Source: Astragalus membranaceus
Taxonomy: Eukaryota > Streptophyta > Magnoliopsida > Fabales > Fabaceae
DNA: 64,000 nt
Reading direction: 5' to 3'
Assembly (NCBI GenBank): GCA_039519185.1
Contig: CM076851.1
Span: 98,949,531 to 99,013,530, forward strand
Part shown: one piece after another, positions 46,269-56,246 of the stretch
Layout of the letters: every line of letters begins with the position of its first letter
Position numbering within the stretch: the first letter of the stretch is position 1
Notes under the pieces: generated by a model
What the model was told of the DNA's origin: nothing
The model's database searches: none
Seen by the model: only the letters and a program-made list of their open reading frames with translations
Translations under genes and position numbers: made by a program

Positions 46269-46457
46269 TTTTTTTTTAAACCCGGTATCCACCGCACGGA
46301 CAGTACTAACTAATCCATCGCTCATTGTAGGTGCCTCGAGGGGCAGGACAGCTCGCCTAGAGTTTTAACGCTGCTCCGTACCCAGGACGAGAATCGAACC
46401 CCCGACCCTTAGTTAAGGGAGGTTCAGCCCCAACTGCTGAACCCCACGCTCTGGGTT
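46269..46457 (-). mobile_element. SINE copy 1 of a local family, 12-bp target duplication
   Basis: Flanked by ACGGTTTCTTAA at 46257-46268 and 46458-46469. On the minus strand it has a tRNA-like B box (GGGGGTTCGATTC), then 'gagcagcgttaaaactc', then 'ggataccgggttt' and an A-tail. These landmarks are shared with the copies at 47871, 48922 and 49186. Confidence 0.88.
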
Positions 46458-46648
46458 ACGGTTTCTTAAATTTGGGACCATCTAACAATTTCAGAAAGAA
46501 TAATATTAAGCTGATAAAAAAAGAAAGGGTTATATTAAGAATATATGTTACTTTCTTTTATTTAAAAATATATATGGTACTTAGTCATTATATCGTTCTA
46601 TTTGAGTTATTATATCTAAATACCCCCGTAAATTTAAATATCTATCCT

Positions 46649-47256
46649 TAGAGGTGAGAATAGGCCTGACCAATCGACAGGGGCCTACCGTTCCGCCTAC
46701 ATCATGTTCAGGCCAGGTTAGACTTTTTTAAATAGAGCCTTTAAGACTTTTTTAAAAGCCTAATTAGTTAAAAAAGTTAAACGACAGGCCATCAAAAAAT
46801 ACTTTTGGGCCTACCAGACTAGCCTATTTAAAAAAATATAAATAATACTTTTATTACTATTATTATATTAAATTTTATACTTTGTGTTAAATAATAAGTT
46901 TTCTAATACTTTTTGTTAATTTAAACATATTTACATAGATCAATTTTTGACATATCTAAAATTATTATTATAAATTAAATTTTAAATTGGATGTCATATT
47001 AAATAGAACTTAATTCCAATGACATATTTGCTTTTAAGTGTATTTACAAAAGCATACATCACTTAAAGCTTGTAGGTTTTCGTAAAAGAAATAATGAAAT
47101 AGGTTTTTAAACAACCTTTCAGGCCTTATCAGGCTTTTAAAAAGGCTAGGTCAGACCTAAAAATTTGGCCTACGAAGGCTCAGGCCTAGCACTTCAACAC
47201 AAGTCAGGTCCAGGTCATGCAAAACCCAACTCGACCCAGCCTATATTCCCACCCTA
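46649..47256. mobile_element. hAT-type non-autonomous element, 608 bp
   Basis: The terminal inverted repeats are TAGAGGTGAGAATAGGC on the left and TAGGGTGGGAATATAGGC on the complement of the right end. They are flanked by the perfect 8-bp duplication TCTATCCT (46641-46648 and 47257-47264). The TIR type and 8-bp target fit hAT. The interior has many 'aggcct'/'ggcctac' motifs and an AT-rich core, with no ORF. Confidence 0.87.
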
Positions 47257-47447
47257 TCTATCCTACACTTCTTCTTTTTTCTCCATCTCTCTACCCTCAT
47301 GTTTTTTTTTCTTTCTTTTTTTTTTTAAATGAGAGCATCCCACCAAAGAGCTAAGAATCCAAATCCCTGAACATCGATGATCCAAATGGTATTTTTGTAA
47401 AAATATGGAGAAAAATATAAGCAAAGTTAACCTTTTGGCAAGAGGAC

Positions 47448-47448
<1 letters not shown>

Positions 47449-47528
<80 letters not shown>
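47449..47528. repeat. (ATT)n microsatellite, about 26 units
   Basis: An uninterrupted ATT trinucleotide run of about 80 bp. A small frame reading through it as poly-Tyr is an artefact. Confidence 0.97.
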
Positions 47529-47870
47529 TTTTCAAGGTAGCTTCCTTCTTAACGAAGAAAACCATATTATTTAATTTCTTGTCGCATTTGCCTTCACACA
47601 ATGACCAAATGCATACACGAATAAAGTAATCTTATTCTTCCGCTAGCCACTGCATGGTGCATCGGACTGCGGAACCATCAGATCTAAAGAGATTCTCTCT
47701 CTAGATCTAACGATTCTATCTAAATCTAATGGTTTTGTAGTCCATCGTACCATACAATCGCGTTGATATATACATTACTTGAGTAAAGTTTTGGTCACTT
47801 CTATCTTACTTTTAGTATAATTATAATTAATTTTTTGAGTTTAACCTATTACTTAATACAAACTATCCAT

Positions 47871-48058
47871 TGCACTTGGATGAGATGATGTGGGTCTCTT
47901 CCAGCTTAACTAAGGCCTTGGGTTCGAATCCATCATTGGGAATGCAGCGGCGTTCAATCTCTTGAGGGAGAGCTTTACCGCTCATTGTGGTCCTACCCGG
48001 CTCGAGGGATTAGTCTCTGCAGTTGCGCGCAGAGGATATCCGGTTCACACAAAAAAAA
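47871..48058 (+). mobile_element. SINE copy 2, 13-bp target duplication
   Basis: Flanked by TACAAACTATCCA at 47858-47870 and 48059-48071. B box GGGTTCGAATCC near 47930, then 'cagcggcgttcaatctcttg', then 'ggatatccggttcacac' and an A-run of eight. It is a full-length insertion downstream (3') of the small membrane-protein gene. Confidence 0.9.
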
Positions 48059-48270
48059 TACAAACTATCCAAATTACAAGAGCATTTTTTATTTCAACTA
48101 TTTCAAAATTTAGAATAATATTATTATTTATATAATATAGCAAACATACATATAAGAGAAACCAAATTGCATGCCTAGAATGTGAACTAGCTAAGCATAT
48201 AGATTCCATTCCACAAAATGCAAAGTATAGTAACATTAAATTGTACACAACATCAAACTTGAGACAAGTT

Positions 48271-48636
48271 TTAGTTAGTAACATCACCACCTTTGACCTT
48301 ACAATCATTTTCATCATCATTACAAACCATAACCTTAGCTCCAACACCACCAACTTCAACATCTCCGCAAGCAAAACACCGGCGACACCGGCGCTTCACC
48401 CATCCAAAACAACCCCTACCTTTTATACTCTCCAATGGGGTTAGCTCCCTTCGATTCCACATACGACTCAAATAACAAGAAAGCACAGCTAGAATTGTAA
48501 GGACAGTAATCACAGCAAAAACTGGACCAATAGATCCTGAAGATTGCCATGCACTAGAACTTGGTACACCTTCTCCTGTACCTGCTTGTAATTGTTGCTG
48601 CTCCGGTAATATTGAAGAAGATCCTGCTGTTGCCAT
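48271..48636 (-). CDS. Small single-pass membrane protein, function unknown
   Basis: 121 residues, single exon, starting MATAGSSS. The N-terminal part is polar and rich in Q, S and G. It is followed by a membrane segment at about residues 36-58 (GPVFAVITVLTILAVLSCYL), an Arg-rich stop-transfer region, and a C-terminal Cys/Arg-rich part (RGCFGWVKRRCRRCFACGD). Plants have a family of short proteins with this 'SGSIGPVFAVI' membrane segment followed by a basic tail, but I know of no assigned role. A minus-strand TATA box lies about 70 bp upstream of the start (48703-48714), which supports a real gene. The paired Cys in the tail could suggest metal or lipid attachment; that is speculation. Confidence 0.75.
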   Translation of the reverse strand: MATAGSSSILPEQQQLQAGTGEGVPSSSAWQSSGSIGPVFAVITVLTILAVLSCYLSRMWNRRELTPLESIKGRGCFGWVKRRCRRCFACGDVEVGGVGAKVMVCNDDENDCKVKGGDVTN

Positions 48637-48702
48637 TGCATTGATATAATTAATTAATATGACACTTTTATGATTGAAGGAAAAATGTTGATGCTAGAGC
48701 AA

Positions 48703-48714
48703 GTATATATAAAG
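48703..48714 (-). promoter_or_regulatory. TATA box of the small membrane-protein gene
   Basis: The complement of 'tatatataaa' gives TTTATATATA on the minus strand, about 70 bp before the ATG at 48636. This spacing is normal for a short leader. Confidence 0.6.
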
Positions 48715-48921
48715 GGAAGTGATGGTTAAGATTTATGATTTTCAGGTTCCTTAGCAAGGTGTGTGAGTTTGATTGTGTGGAAATGTAACGTGGAAAGTGT
48801 TAAAGAAGGAAACATACACTTTCTTTTATTTGGTGCATGGTTTGGTTTGCATGCGGTGTAAAGTAGGATTTTATGGATTAGTTTAATTTAATTTGATTAT
48901 AGTTTAGTCATTTGTAGACCC

Positions 48922-49086
48922 AAGAACATTTGAATGAGATGGTAGGGGTCTTTTCCTGCTTAACCAAGGTCTTGGATTCGAATCCAGCCCTGAGCATGCA
49001 GCAGTGTTAAATCTCTTGAGGGAGAGCTTTGCCGCCTACGGTCTCTGCAATTGCGCACAGAGAATATCCGATTTATACCAAAAAAT
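48922..49086 (+). mobile_element. SINE copy 3
   Basis: Same family as 47871-48058: 'gaatgagatggtaggggtc', B box GGATTCGAATCC near 48973, 'cagcagtgttaaatctcttg', 'gaatatccgatttatacc' and a short A-tail. I could not find a target duplication, so the ends are approximate. Confidence 0.8.
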
Positions 49087-49185
49087 ATCAAGTTTTCCGC
49101 ACTTGCCACTTGGTTAATGCAATTCAAAATTATTTTCAAGTCAAAACTTTTGGGTGTTCAAGTTTTTTTGGTCCATAGGTGTTCA

Positions 49186-49350
49186 ACTATTTTTTTGGTG
49201 TAAATCGGGGTATCCTCTGCGCGTAACCAACAAAGTTCTCCCTCAGGAGTTTTAACGCTGCTGCATTCTCAAGAATGAATTCGAACCCAAAATCTTGATT
49301 AAATTGGAAGAGCCCCAAACCATCTCATTCTCATCCAATCGCTCTTAGGT
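49186..49350 (-). mobile_element. SINE copy 4
   Basis: Same family, opposite orientation. It starts on + with a T-run and 'ggtgtaaatcggggtatcc', and contains the complement of a B box ('gaattcgaaccc'). The flanking repeat GGTGTTCA is at 49178-49185 and 49351-49358. It lies only about 100 bp from copy 3 and is inverted relative to it. Confidence 0.82.
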
Positions 49351-49790
49351 GGTGTTCAGATTACTTCCATAATGTGTCAAAAAAAAAAGATTACTTCCGG
49401 TAAATTTAAGTGCTTTTAGTAAAACACTTAAAATGAGCCATCGATTAGCCATGTGCATGACGCATGTGACGCTTTTTCTGTAGCGCTTTGATTAAAAATT
49501 TTTGTCCGATTTCTCTTTAACCCCCTTTTCTAAAAATGAAATAGATAAAGACTAGAGAAAGTTTGCACCGTCAGATTAATGTAATGAACATCTGAACATA
49601 GGAAGATTCCTTAATGGAGATCCGAAGATCCATATGTTCCTCAACGATTAAGCAAGCTAGCAAACTATATTTTGGTATAATAAATTTGTTAGTTTTTAGT
49701 CAAAGTAAAATAAATTTGTCCAAAGAAGTACTTCCCGATCCACAAATAAAATCAAGGCTTAGTTGCGGTTTTATATCCTATGATGATCAA

Positions 49791-51578
49791 TATTAGATAT
49801 ATAGCTTGGTAGTTATTGTTAGTTTGTTAGGTAAGTCGGTTAGAGTTAGTTTTATAGTTACTAGTTTGTTACATATTAGTTAGGTGAGATTGAATCTATA
49901 TATATAAGGTCAAACTCTCATTGTAATCAATCACCTCATTGTAATTAATCACCTTTTGTATCAATTTCATTTTGATGAATATTAGAGTCTCTTAATCTTT
50001 TCTCTCTTATCTTCCATGGATACCATATCCTTCAATATGGTATCAAAGCAAATATGGTATCCTCCATGAAGATTGCTTCCGTTGCACTTCACTCTAGGTT
50101 CTTTATTTTTCTTTAATCAATTTCATTTTTGTTTCAAGTTCATTTTACTTTCATTCTTTCTTCTTCTCGGTGTCTCTCTAATCTTTTCTATGTTCTTGTC
50201 TAATATGTGATTCTTTGCATTTGTGATTCCTCATTTGCGACTTTCGTATCTTCATATCGCAATTTTCCTTGATTGCTCTTTTGCGTTTTGCAATTTCTGA
50301 GTTTGTGATTCTCCATTGCGTTTACATTTTCGATTTCACATGCATTTTGCTTTCCTCTCTGTGAATCGTTCTTGAGTCCGATTTCATCTCAGTTTCGTTC
50401 TTCAATTCTTGTTCGAAACTCCTCCTATTTTTGTTACGGTCTTAGGTTTTGCTCTTCAATTCATGTTCAAAATCTCTTCAATTCTTGACCGTTTTTTTTT
50501 CCCTCTCGCTTCTTTGAGAGTTTCTGTTTGTGCAACTTGCTTTCGTTTGTTCCATTTCTAATTCGTTTGACACAAATTGTTTGTCATTCTTGTATCGGTA
50601 ATCATCTTTTCCGTTTGCGATTCTTGCACATCAGTTTTGCGATTTCGCTTCATTGTCCTCCTTTCATTTTGATTTCCATTGACTGTGATCTGAAGCGGAG
50701 TTCCGATTTGATTTTCTATTGAGTCGATTTTGGTTTTTTGCCATTTGTGTTGGTTCTTTATGGCATATGTTGTGACATTTGGATGGACTTATATAGCATC
50801 AGAACTTTTTTTCAACTGTTTCCACTTTTTTACAATTATGTAAAAAGAATTTTTGGTGGAGAAAGTGATTTTGAAGCACCATCAATTCCTTACCACTGTG
50901 AAATTCCCAAGATTCTTTTCTTTGATCTTCTTGGTGTAATATACTTCATCCTTGCTCCTCTGATACTACCATTTCTCTTGGTCTACTTTTGTCTGGGATA
51001 CATCATTTTCCGCAACCAGCTGTTATATGTTTACGTGCCAAAGTACCAGACTAGAGGAGAGTTTTGGCCTACAGTGCACAATTACACAATTTTTTTCTCT
51101 GTGCTGACCAAGCAATTCAAGAAAGCATTAGCATGTTGCCGTGGATTTCACTTTGCTAGTGGCAGACAAGATTGTTCTCTTTGTTGCCTTCATGGCTTGT
51201 TTCTTTGGCTTCTGTTGTGTCTTCATTGGTTTGTTGGTTGTTTTGATGTAATTTTCTTTTGTCTTGATGTATTTTTCTATTGTTCATGTCAAGCTAGAAG
51301 TGTTGTGAATAACTTCTAGCTTGCGGGGGACTATTAGATATATAGCTTGGTAGTTATTGTTAGTTTGTTAGGTAAGTCGGTTAGAGTTAGTTTTATAGTT
51401 ACTAGTTTGTTACATATTAGTTAGGTGAGATTGAATCTATATATATAAGGTCAAACTCTCATTGTAATCAATCACCTCATTGTAATTAATCACCTTTTGT
51501 ATCAATTTCATTTTGATGAATATTAGAGTCTCTTAATCTTTTCTCTCTTATCTTCCATGGATACCATATCCTTCAATA
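49791..51578 (+). mobile_element. Copia-derived mini-retrotransposon carrying a host gene fragment
   Basis: The two 247-bp LTRs (49791-50037 and 51332-51578) are identical by eye, and the target duplication is ATCAA (49786-49790 and 51579-51583). The primer-binding site TGGTATCAAAGC (50038-50049) follows the first LTR and matches the initiator-Met type used by copia elements. The polypurine tract GCGGGGGAC (51323-51331) precedes the second LTR. The 1.3-kb interior has no gag, protease or integrase. It has a long T-rich leader, a segment of a CSC1/OSCA channel gene, and a short stretch (about 51122-51180) resembling the C-terminal end of copia pol in another frame. It must have been mobilised by an autonomous copia element. 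Confidence 0.9.
50738..51319 (+). CDS. Chimeric ORF with a captured CSC1/OSCA channel segment
   Basis: This open frame of 193 codons contains, at about residues 20-125, a clear match to the RSN1_7TM part of plant CSC1/OSCA (ERD4/HYP1-like) mechanosensitive cation channels. The matching parts are 'IPYHCEIPKILFFDLLG', 'LAPLILPFLLVYF', 'IIFRNQLLYVYVPKYQ' and 'GEFWPTVHN'. Only about one seventh of a normal channel (~700-800 residues) is present, so it cannot form a channel. The last ~65 residues are unrelated and probably read the copia remnant out of frame. It is intronless. The start is the conventional first codon of the frame and is uncertain; the frame begins with a near-ATG codon in this region. 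Whether it is translated is unknown. Confidence 0.7.
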   Translation: MPFVLVLYGICCDIWMDLYSIRTFFQLFPLFYNYVKRIFGGESDFEAPSIPYHCEIPKILFFDLLGVIYFILAPLILPFLLVYFCLGYIIFRNQLLYVYVPKYQTRGEFWPTVHNYTIFFSVLTKQFKKALACCRGFHFASGRQDCSLCCLHGLFLWLLLCLHWFVGCFDVIFFCLDVFFYCSCQARSVVNNF

Positions 51579-52822
51579 ATCAACTCACGAATTTAGTCCC
51601 CAACTATTTTTTTCACGATTTTAGTTTCCCAATTTTCCTATTTTCTAAAATCAATGTCCCATCTAATTTGGTCAAACATGTTGCTGATTTGTTATTCATT
51701 AATTCTACATGAAATGCCTGGACTGCCTTGTTGGATTTTAAATTAAAAAATCTCATTTTTATTATAACAAATATTTTTAAAGTATTTTGTAAATTGTAAA
51801 ATTAAAAAAACAATTGTTAAGGTATCAAACCCAGAAAATTCAACAGTGTTTCCATGTTCGATGAAATGCCCTCCTTGAACTCCCTTCGCACCGTTTAAGT
51901 CCTTCTCCCCCTCTTAAACGCCTACATCGCCGCCATGTTGAAGTGCTTTTTCCTATGAAGATTTGAGAAGGGAAACAAAGTCGTCTTCTTCAAAGGAAGG
52001 GGAACAGAGAGAGGAAGAACCCATTAGAGAGAATAAGAAGGTTTTCTTGTAAGGTTTTGGGGAAGTTTCTAGTAGGTCTGAAAAAGTGCTTTCTGGTTTT
52101 GGAGTGACATTGGAGATGAGGCAGTAGTAGTGTCCATCAATTTCATAGATAAATTGAACCTTAGCATTGAAGGGTGATGCGAGAATGAGAGAGAGTGATG
52201 CGAGAATGAGAGACAGCGATGCGATGGAGAGAGTGTCATGCGAGAGAGAGAGAGAGAGAGAGAGGAAGAGAAGCTGATGAGAGGGATGCGAGGGAGAGGG
52301 AGAGTGAGATGTGAGAGAGGGGAAGAAGAAGTTGTGTGATGAGAGGAAGAGCACTTGGTTAAACGATGAAGATCTAGCTGATAAAGACCATTTAATCTGG
52401 TTATTTATTTTTTTGATTTAATATTTCATTAAAAATTTAAATTAGATTATATTAATATTTTTAAAATAAAAAAGCCATTTGGCATTCTGCACATCAGTTA
52501 ATTGAGCGGCCACACCAGATTCAATTTTGACTAAATTAGAGGGGGACCTTGATTGTAGAAATTGGGGGACCAAAATCGTGAAAAATAAAGTTTGGGGACT
52601 AAAATCGTGAGTTGGTCATGATATGGGGACCAAATCTCTAATTAAGCCTAAAATCAAAGATAGAACGAAAGGCAATTGACCAAGAAAATGCACAAAGGGG
52701 AATGTTAAAAGCACCTCACCTTTTTGTTTTCAGCACCTCCTCCTATAAAACTAGACCAATTAACATCCTCTTTATCGGATCCTTTGCGGTCAGAATGTCA
52801 AGGCCCATCAAGAAAAATATGA

Positions 52823-53086
52823 GGCCCATGCTTTTCCCACATCCCTCCCTACTCCCCACACCCCCAAAACCCTGCGAAATGACCAAAAGACTATTAATGA
52901 GGCGCGCTGTTTTCACCGATTCGGTTAGAGTCAACCGAAAACTTTCGGTTGGGCCTAGCCGAATATATTCGATTGGCCTCAACCGAATCGCACGTAAACA
53001 CGTCCTCTCATTAATGGTAGTTTTGGAATATTTGGAGTTAGGGGGGTGTGGGGTGAGTAGGGAGGGGTGTGGGAAAAGTGATGGCC
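52823..53086. mobile_element. MITE, 264 bp, with related empty site in the window
   Basis: The inverted ends are GGCCCATGCTTTTCCCAC on the left and GGCCATCACTTTTCCCAC on the complement of the right, continuing with CCCTCCCTACTC. The flanking duplication is AAATATGA at 52815-52822 and 53087-53094 (8 bp, or 9 with one mismatch). The core has alternating 'accgaa' and 'ttcggt' motifs that can fold back. Similar host sequence without the insertion is at 55255-55303. Confidence 0.88.
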
Positions 53087-53111
53087 AAATATGAAGGCAT
53101 CAACCTTAAAA

Positions 53112-54778
53112 ATATAGGCCCATACTTCCTACAACCTCCCTACTCACTATACACCCCCATATTTTTAAAATTTCAAAAATACCCTCACGTGGCACGTGTA
53201 TGAAATCCCACCCACGCTGATCTAATGACCGGTTCGATAGTTTATAACCGAACATGTTGGACACTTAAGTACCAGGTCACAAAAAAGATAGGTCAGTAGT
53301 AAACAACCGAACAGGTTCGGTAATAAACTAGTGTCTATTATAAGGGGTGTGTGGTTGACAATCACAAGTACAGTAGTTTATGACCGAACCGATTCAATTG
53401 TTTACTACCGAACGTATCTGATACAGCAGAAATACTGCAATTCTGTATAGGACAACAAATTAACTAAATGTTGAAAAACAAATAAATTTTGTTATGTGCC
53501 AATAATAATAAATATGCCAACAACTATACAAATGTCTCGTTTGAATACAAATTCAAATAGAAATTCAACAAAATATTTAACTAAACATTAATCCTCTTAA
53601 TATTAATCTTTAGTTAAGTCTACAAGATAAGGGGATGCTACATCAATTAATAATGACTTCCACTGTTGCATGCGTCCCGTAAATGGTTTGTCCCAATCCT
53701 TTGCTATGTCTGCCATGTGTCTATTCCAGTAATAATCGGCCTGGGGGTATTGAACTTCATTTCTTCATAAATACCTACAAGGACAACATTGTTACTATTT
53801 TACCTAACATTTTAGAATAGAGATATGGTTTATAATATATGGTTAATTAACCTGTAAAAAGTGGTCATTAGTAAAGCAAATGTTGAACACATGAGCATTT
53901 TTGTAAGGTAGAACATGAAATGGGAAAACTGTGAAGGAACCTTTAACATACCAGCAAACAACTATGACATTGTATCTGTTTGCGATCAAGTAAGTTGCCT
54001 CTCGGACAGTCATCCAATTATCTGTGAAATCCCTATGTGTACCCATCAACAACTTCATATCATGAGTGACTTTGCCCATTCCACAATACAATTTAGTGTA
54101 GAATTCAAAGTCTCGCTTACTCTTGCCCAACAATTCTTTTCTCACAGACTTCCAAGCATCCTCAGCCCTACCAAGTAGTGCAGCATTGCACCGATATCTG
54201 CAGTTACCATCACCTTCCACATTCACTATATCTTCAACATAAGGATGCATGATCGTTGGCATACCGCTAATGAAATTACTATAGGCATCTGTATGAATAA
54301 TAGTAGTAGGGTTTAGGGTTGGATTAGTACAAGTACCGTATTATAATACCGAACCAGGTAGTCTAATACTGTGGCTACTGACTCACAAACATCCCGTTTA
54401 CACATTTTAAAACGTACGGTAGTATATTATTGAATAGGTATGGTACTAAAGTACTAAACCAAGCGCAAACCATAAAAATGAAAACGAACACAATCACAGT
54501 TTCTGCGTGAAAAAAAGGAAAGGGTTGGAAGGGATCATACCTTAATAGGGTTGTGAATGTGGGGATGATGGCTACAATATCAATGAAGTTTGTGAGGAGG
54601 GTAGGGTTTGGAGTGGATAGATGGGAGGTGTGGGGTTTAGGAGGGGTGTGTAGTAGATAGAGGAGTAGAGGAAGGAGGAAGGATAGGGGGGATTTTTTAA
54701 GAGTGTCAAGAGTAGTTATGTCTTTTCATAGGGTTAGGTGATGTGTGGTGAGTATGGGGGTTAGGAAGATTGAATAGT
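53112..54778 (-). mobile_element. Probable TIR element carrying an OTU-domain gene
   Basis: The left side ('cttcctacaacctccctact') and the complement of the right side ('cttcctaacccccatactca') are imperfect inverted repeats. Both resemble the ends of the 264-bp MITE just upstream. The interior has repeated 'accgaac..gttcggt' motifs (53222-53420 and near 54340) and an OTU-type protease gene. A target duplication was not identified, so the boundaries are approximate. Confidence 0.5.
53612..54262 (-). pseudogene. OTU-type cysteine protease domain gene
   Basis: The first exon (54262-53852) encodes 139 residues with the OTU core. 'VEGDGNCRYRCNAALLG' has the catalytic Asp and Cys; 'YLIANRYNVIVV' and 'NDHFLQV' have the catalytic His near the end. 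A GT donor follows at 53851. A second exon (from about 53790) has 'YPQADYYWNRHMADIAKDW' and 'RMQQWKSLL'. This resembles the tail of OTU proteins found in plant Mutator-like elements, but joining it to exon 1 needs a frame change, so it may be broken. OTU proteases normally cleave ubiquitin chains. Plant mobile elements often carry such domains, with unknown function. Confidence 0.65.
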
Positions 54779-55426
54779 CTAGATTTGCCAAATGTACGAA
54801 TGCACCAAATTTCCAACTCCACCAGATATGATTCCCTCTTTTTCCTAAAGTAACATACCGAGCCTCTCCAACTCACTCATCCCAATCTCACAATTCTCTC
54901 TCTTCTCTCTCTCTCTCTCTCTCTCTCTCACCCACACACACACACACACATAGTTCTTCAACATTTCCTTTTCGTGGCACTCACATTCTTCGATCTAGGT
55001 AAATTTTGTTTTTTTGGCATTCGTGTTTCCCCAGAATTAATCTTGCTCCTAGTCTCGTTTGAAAACTAGGTTTTGAATGTATATGATTGTCAAGTACCCT
55101 TTACATTTTGATGTAAACAAATTTCTGGAATCATTTGGAAACAAATGTCCATGAAGCACACTCACTGAATGCTCTCAATTTTTCACAAAGGTGAGATCTC
55201 GCTTTTGTGTAGTATGTTGGCCGAATTACAACAATAGACGATGGCACTAAGTTTGAATATCAAGGCCCGACAAGAAAAATATGAAGGCATCAGCCTTAAA
55301 ACTTTGTTGTATATATGGAAATTAATTTAGTTTTCTTTTTCCATGGAGTAGGAATTGGCACATTGGGTGTAACATCCTAAGTCATGTAACATTAGCTTAG
55401 CAAATGACCCTAGCTAAAACCTAGGT
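54779..55426. other. Intergenic with CT and CA microsatellites
   Basis: A (CT)n run at about 54900-54928 and (CA)n at 54931-54949 sit in a leader-like context followed by a possible donor ('gatctag|gtaaat', 54998). No coding exon is recognisable. 55255-55303 resembles the sequence around the 264-bp MITE without the insertion. Confidence 0.45.
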
Positions 55427-56246
55427 CACTACAAGAAAAGTTATTTTTACCTACGACTATTACCTATAGAAAATTTTTTGTCGCTAATTACTATGTTTCA
55501 AACGGATTATACGGTAAGTAATGCATAAGTGAGTTTCCTGCTTTAAATTACCGACAGACACGTGCTCGTTCGGAAATTTCTGACGAATTATACGGTCGAT
55601 AACCTCTAAATTCCTTCGATACACTTTTTATTCACTTAAACTCCTTCCTCTTCCTCGAATCACTTCATTTGTTCACTCACTCTCTCTCTCTCTCAGTCGC
55701 TCTCTCTAATCTCCCTCTCTCTCTCTCTCTCTCCCTCTCTCTTTCTCTCTATCGTCTTTCATTATTTGTGACCCTGCATCCACCTCCGCCGCTGTTCTGC
55801 TGCTCTGCTGTTCGTCATCTCCATCACTGAGAAGTAGAAAAGCTTCACCCCACTGCCAATCTGAACCCTAAGCATGAAACAACTTCTTCTTCCTCAAGGG
55901 TACATATGTTTTCTGCTCCTATTCCACTTCTACTCTACTTCTATAACATAAAAGCCCTAATTTTTGATTAACTCAAAACCCTAACCCCCTCTTCCTAATT
56001 TGTTGCTGCTCCTACTCCTATTTTCCTAACACTGGATTATGAAACTAAAACTAATTTGCATTTGCTGGTTGTGTTTTATGAATGGTGGATGAAATGAATG
56101 TTGCGAATGATAGATGAAATATAATCTGATATAATATATGATATTTGATACATTTTTGATTTTTCAGTTGTGTATGATATCTCTATGTTATAGTATCTGA
56201 ATGGTAGATGAAATCATTGTCATTCTTTTGATAATAGTTTGAACTC
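55427..56246 (+). mobile_element. Third CACTA element, 5' end only
   Basis: Begins CACTACAAGAAAAGTT at 55427. The subterminal region has 'ctacgactat', 'ccgacagac' and 'ctgacgaattatacgg' motifs, followed by a CT-rich leader (CT microsatellite at about 55678-55750). It is cut at about 56247 by the Tat element. No transposase sequence is left in the window. Confidence 0.7.

Larger units (their letters stand above)
49756..52648. mobile_element. Mutator-like TIR element, non-autonomous, with nested retroelement
   Basis: Flanked by the perfect 9-bp duplication TAAAATCAA (49747-49755 and 52649-52657), the size typical of Mutator-like elements. Inverted repeats begin GGCTTAGTTG and GGCTTAATTA and extend over 100 bp ('caactcacga', 'tttagtcccca', 'tcacgatttt', 'ctaattt.gtcaaa'). 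The left one is interrupted by the LTR element at 49791-51578. Without that insertion the element would be about 1.1 kb. The interior has an imperfect minus-strand frame (51953-52354) with 'IYEIDGHYYCLISNV' and 'FEEDDFVSLLKSS', which I do not recognise. It may be captured host sequence. Confidence 0.88.

Noticed and set aside
47405..47629. Small ORF with poly-Tyr
   Set aside because: Reads through the (ATT)n microsatellite.
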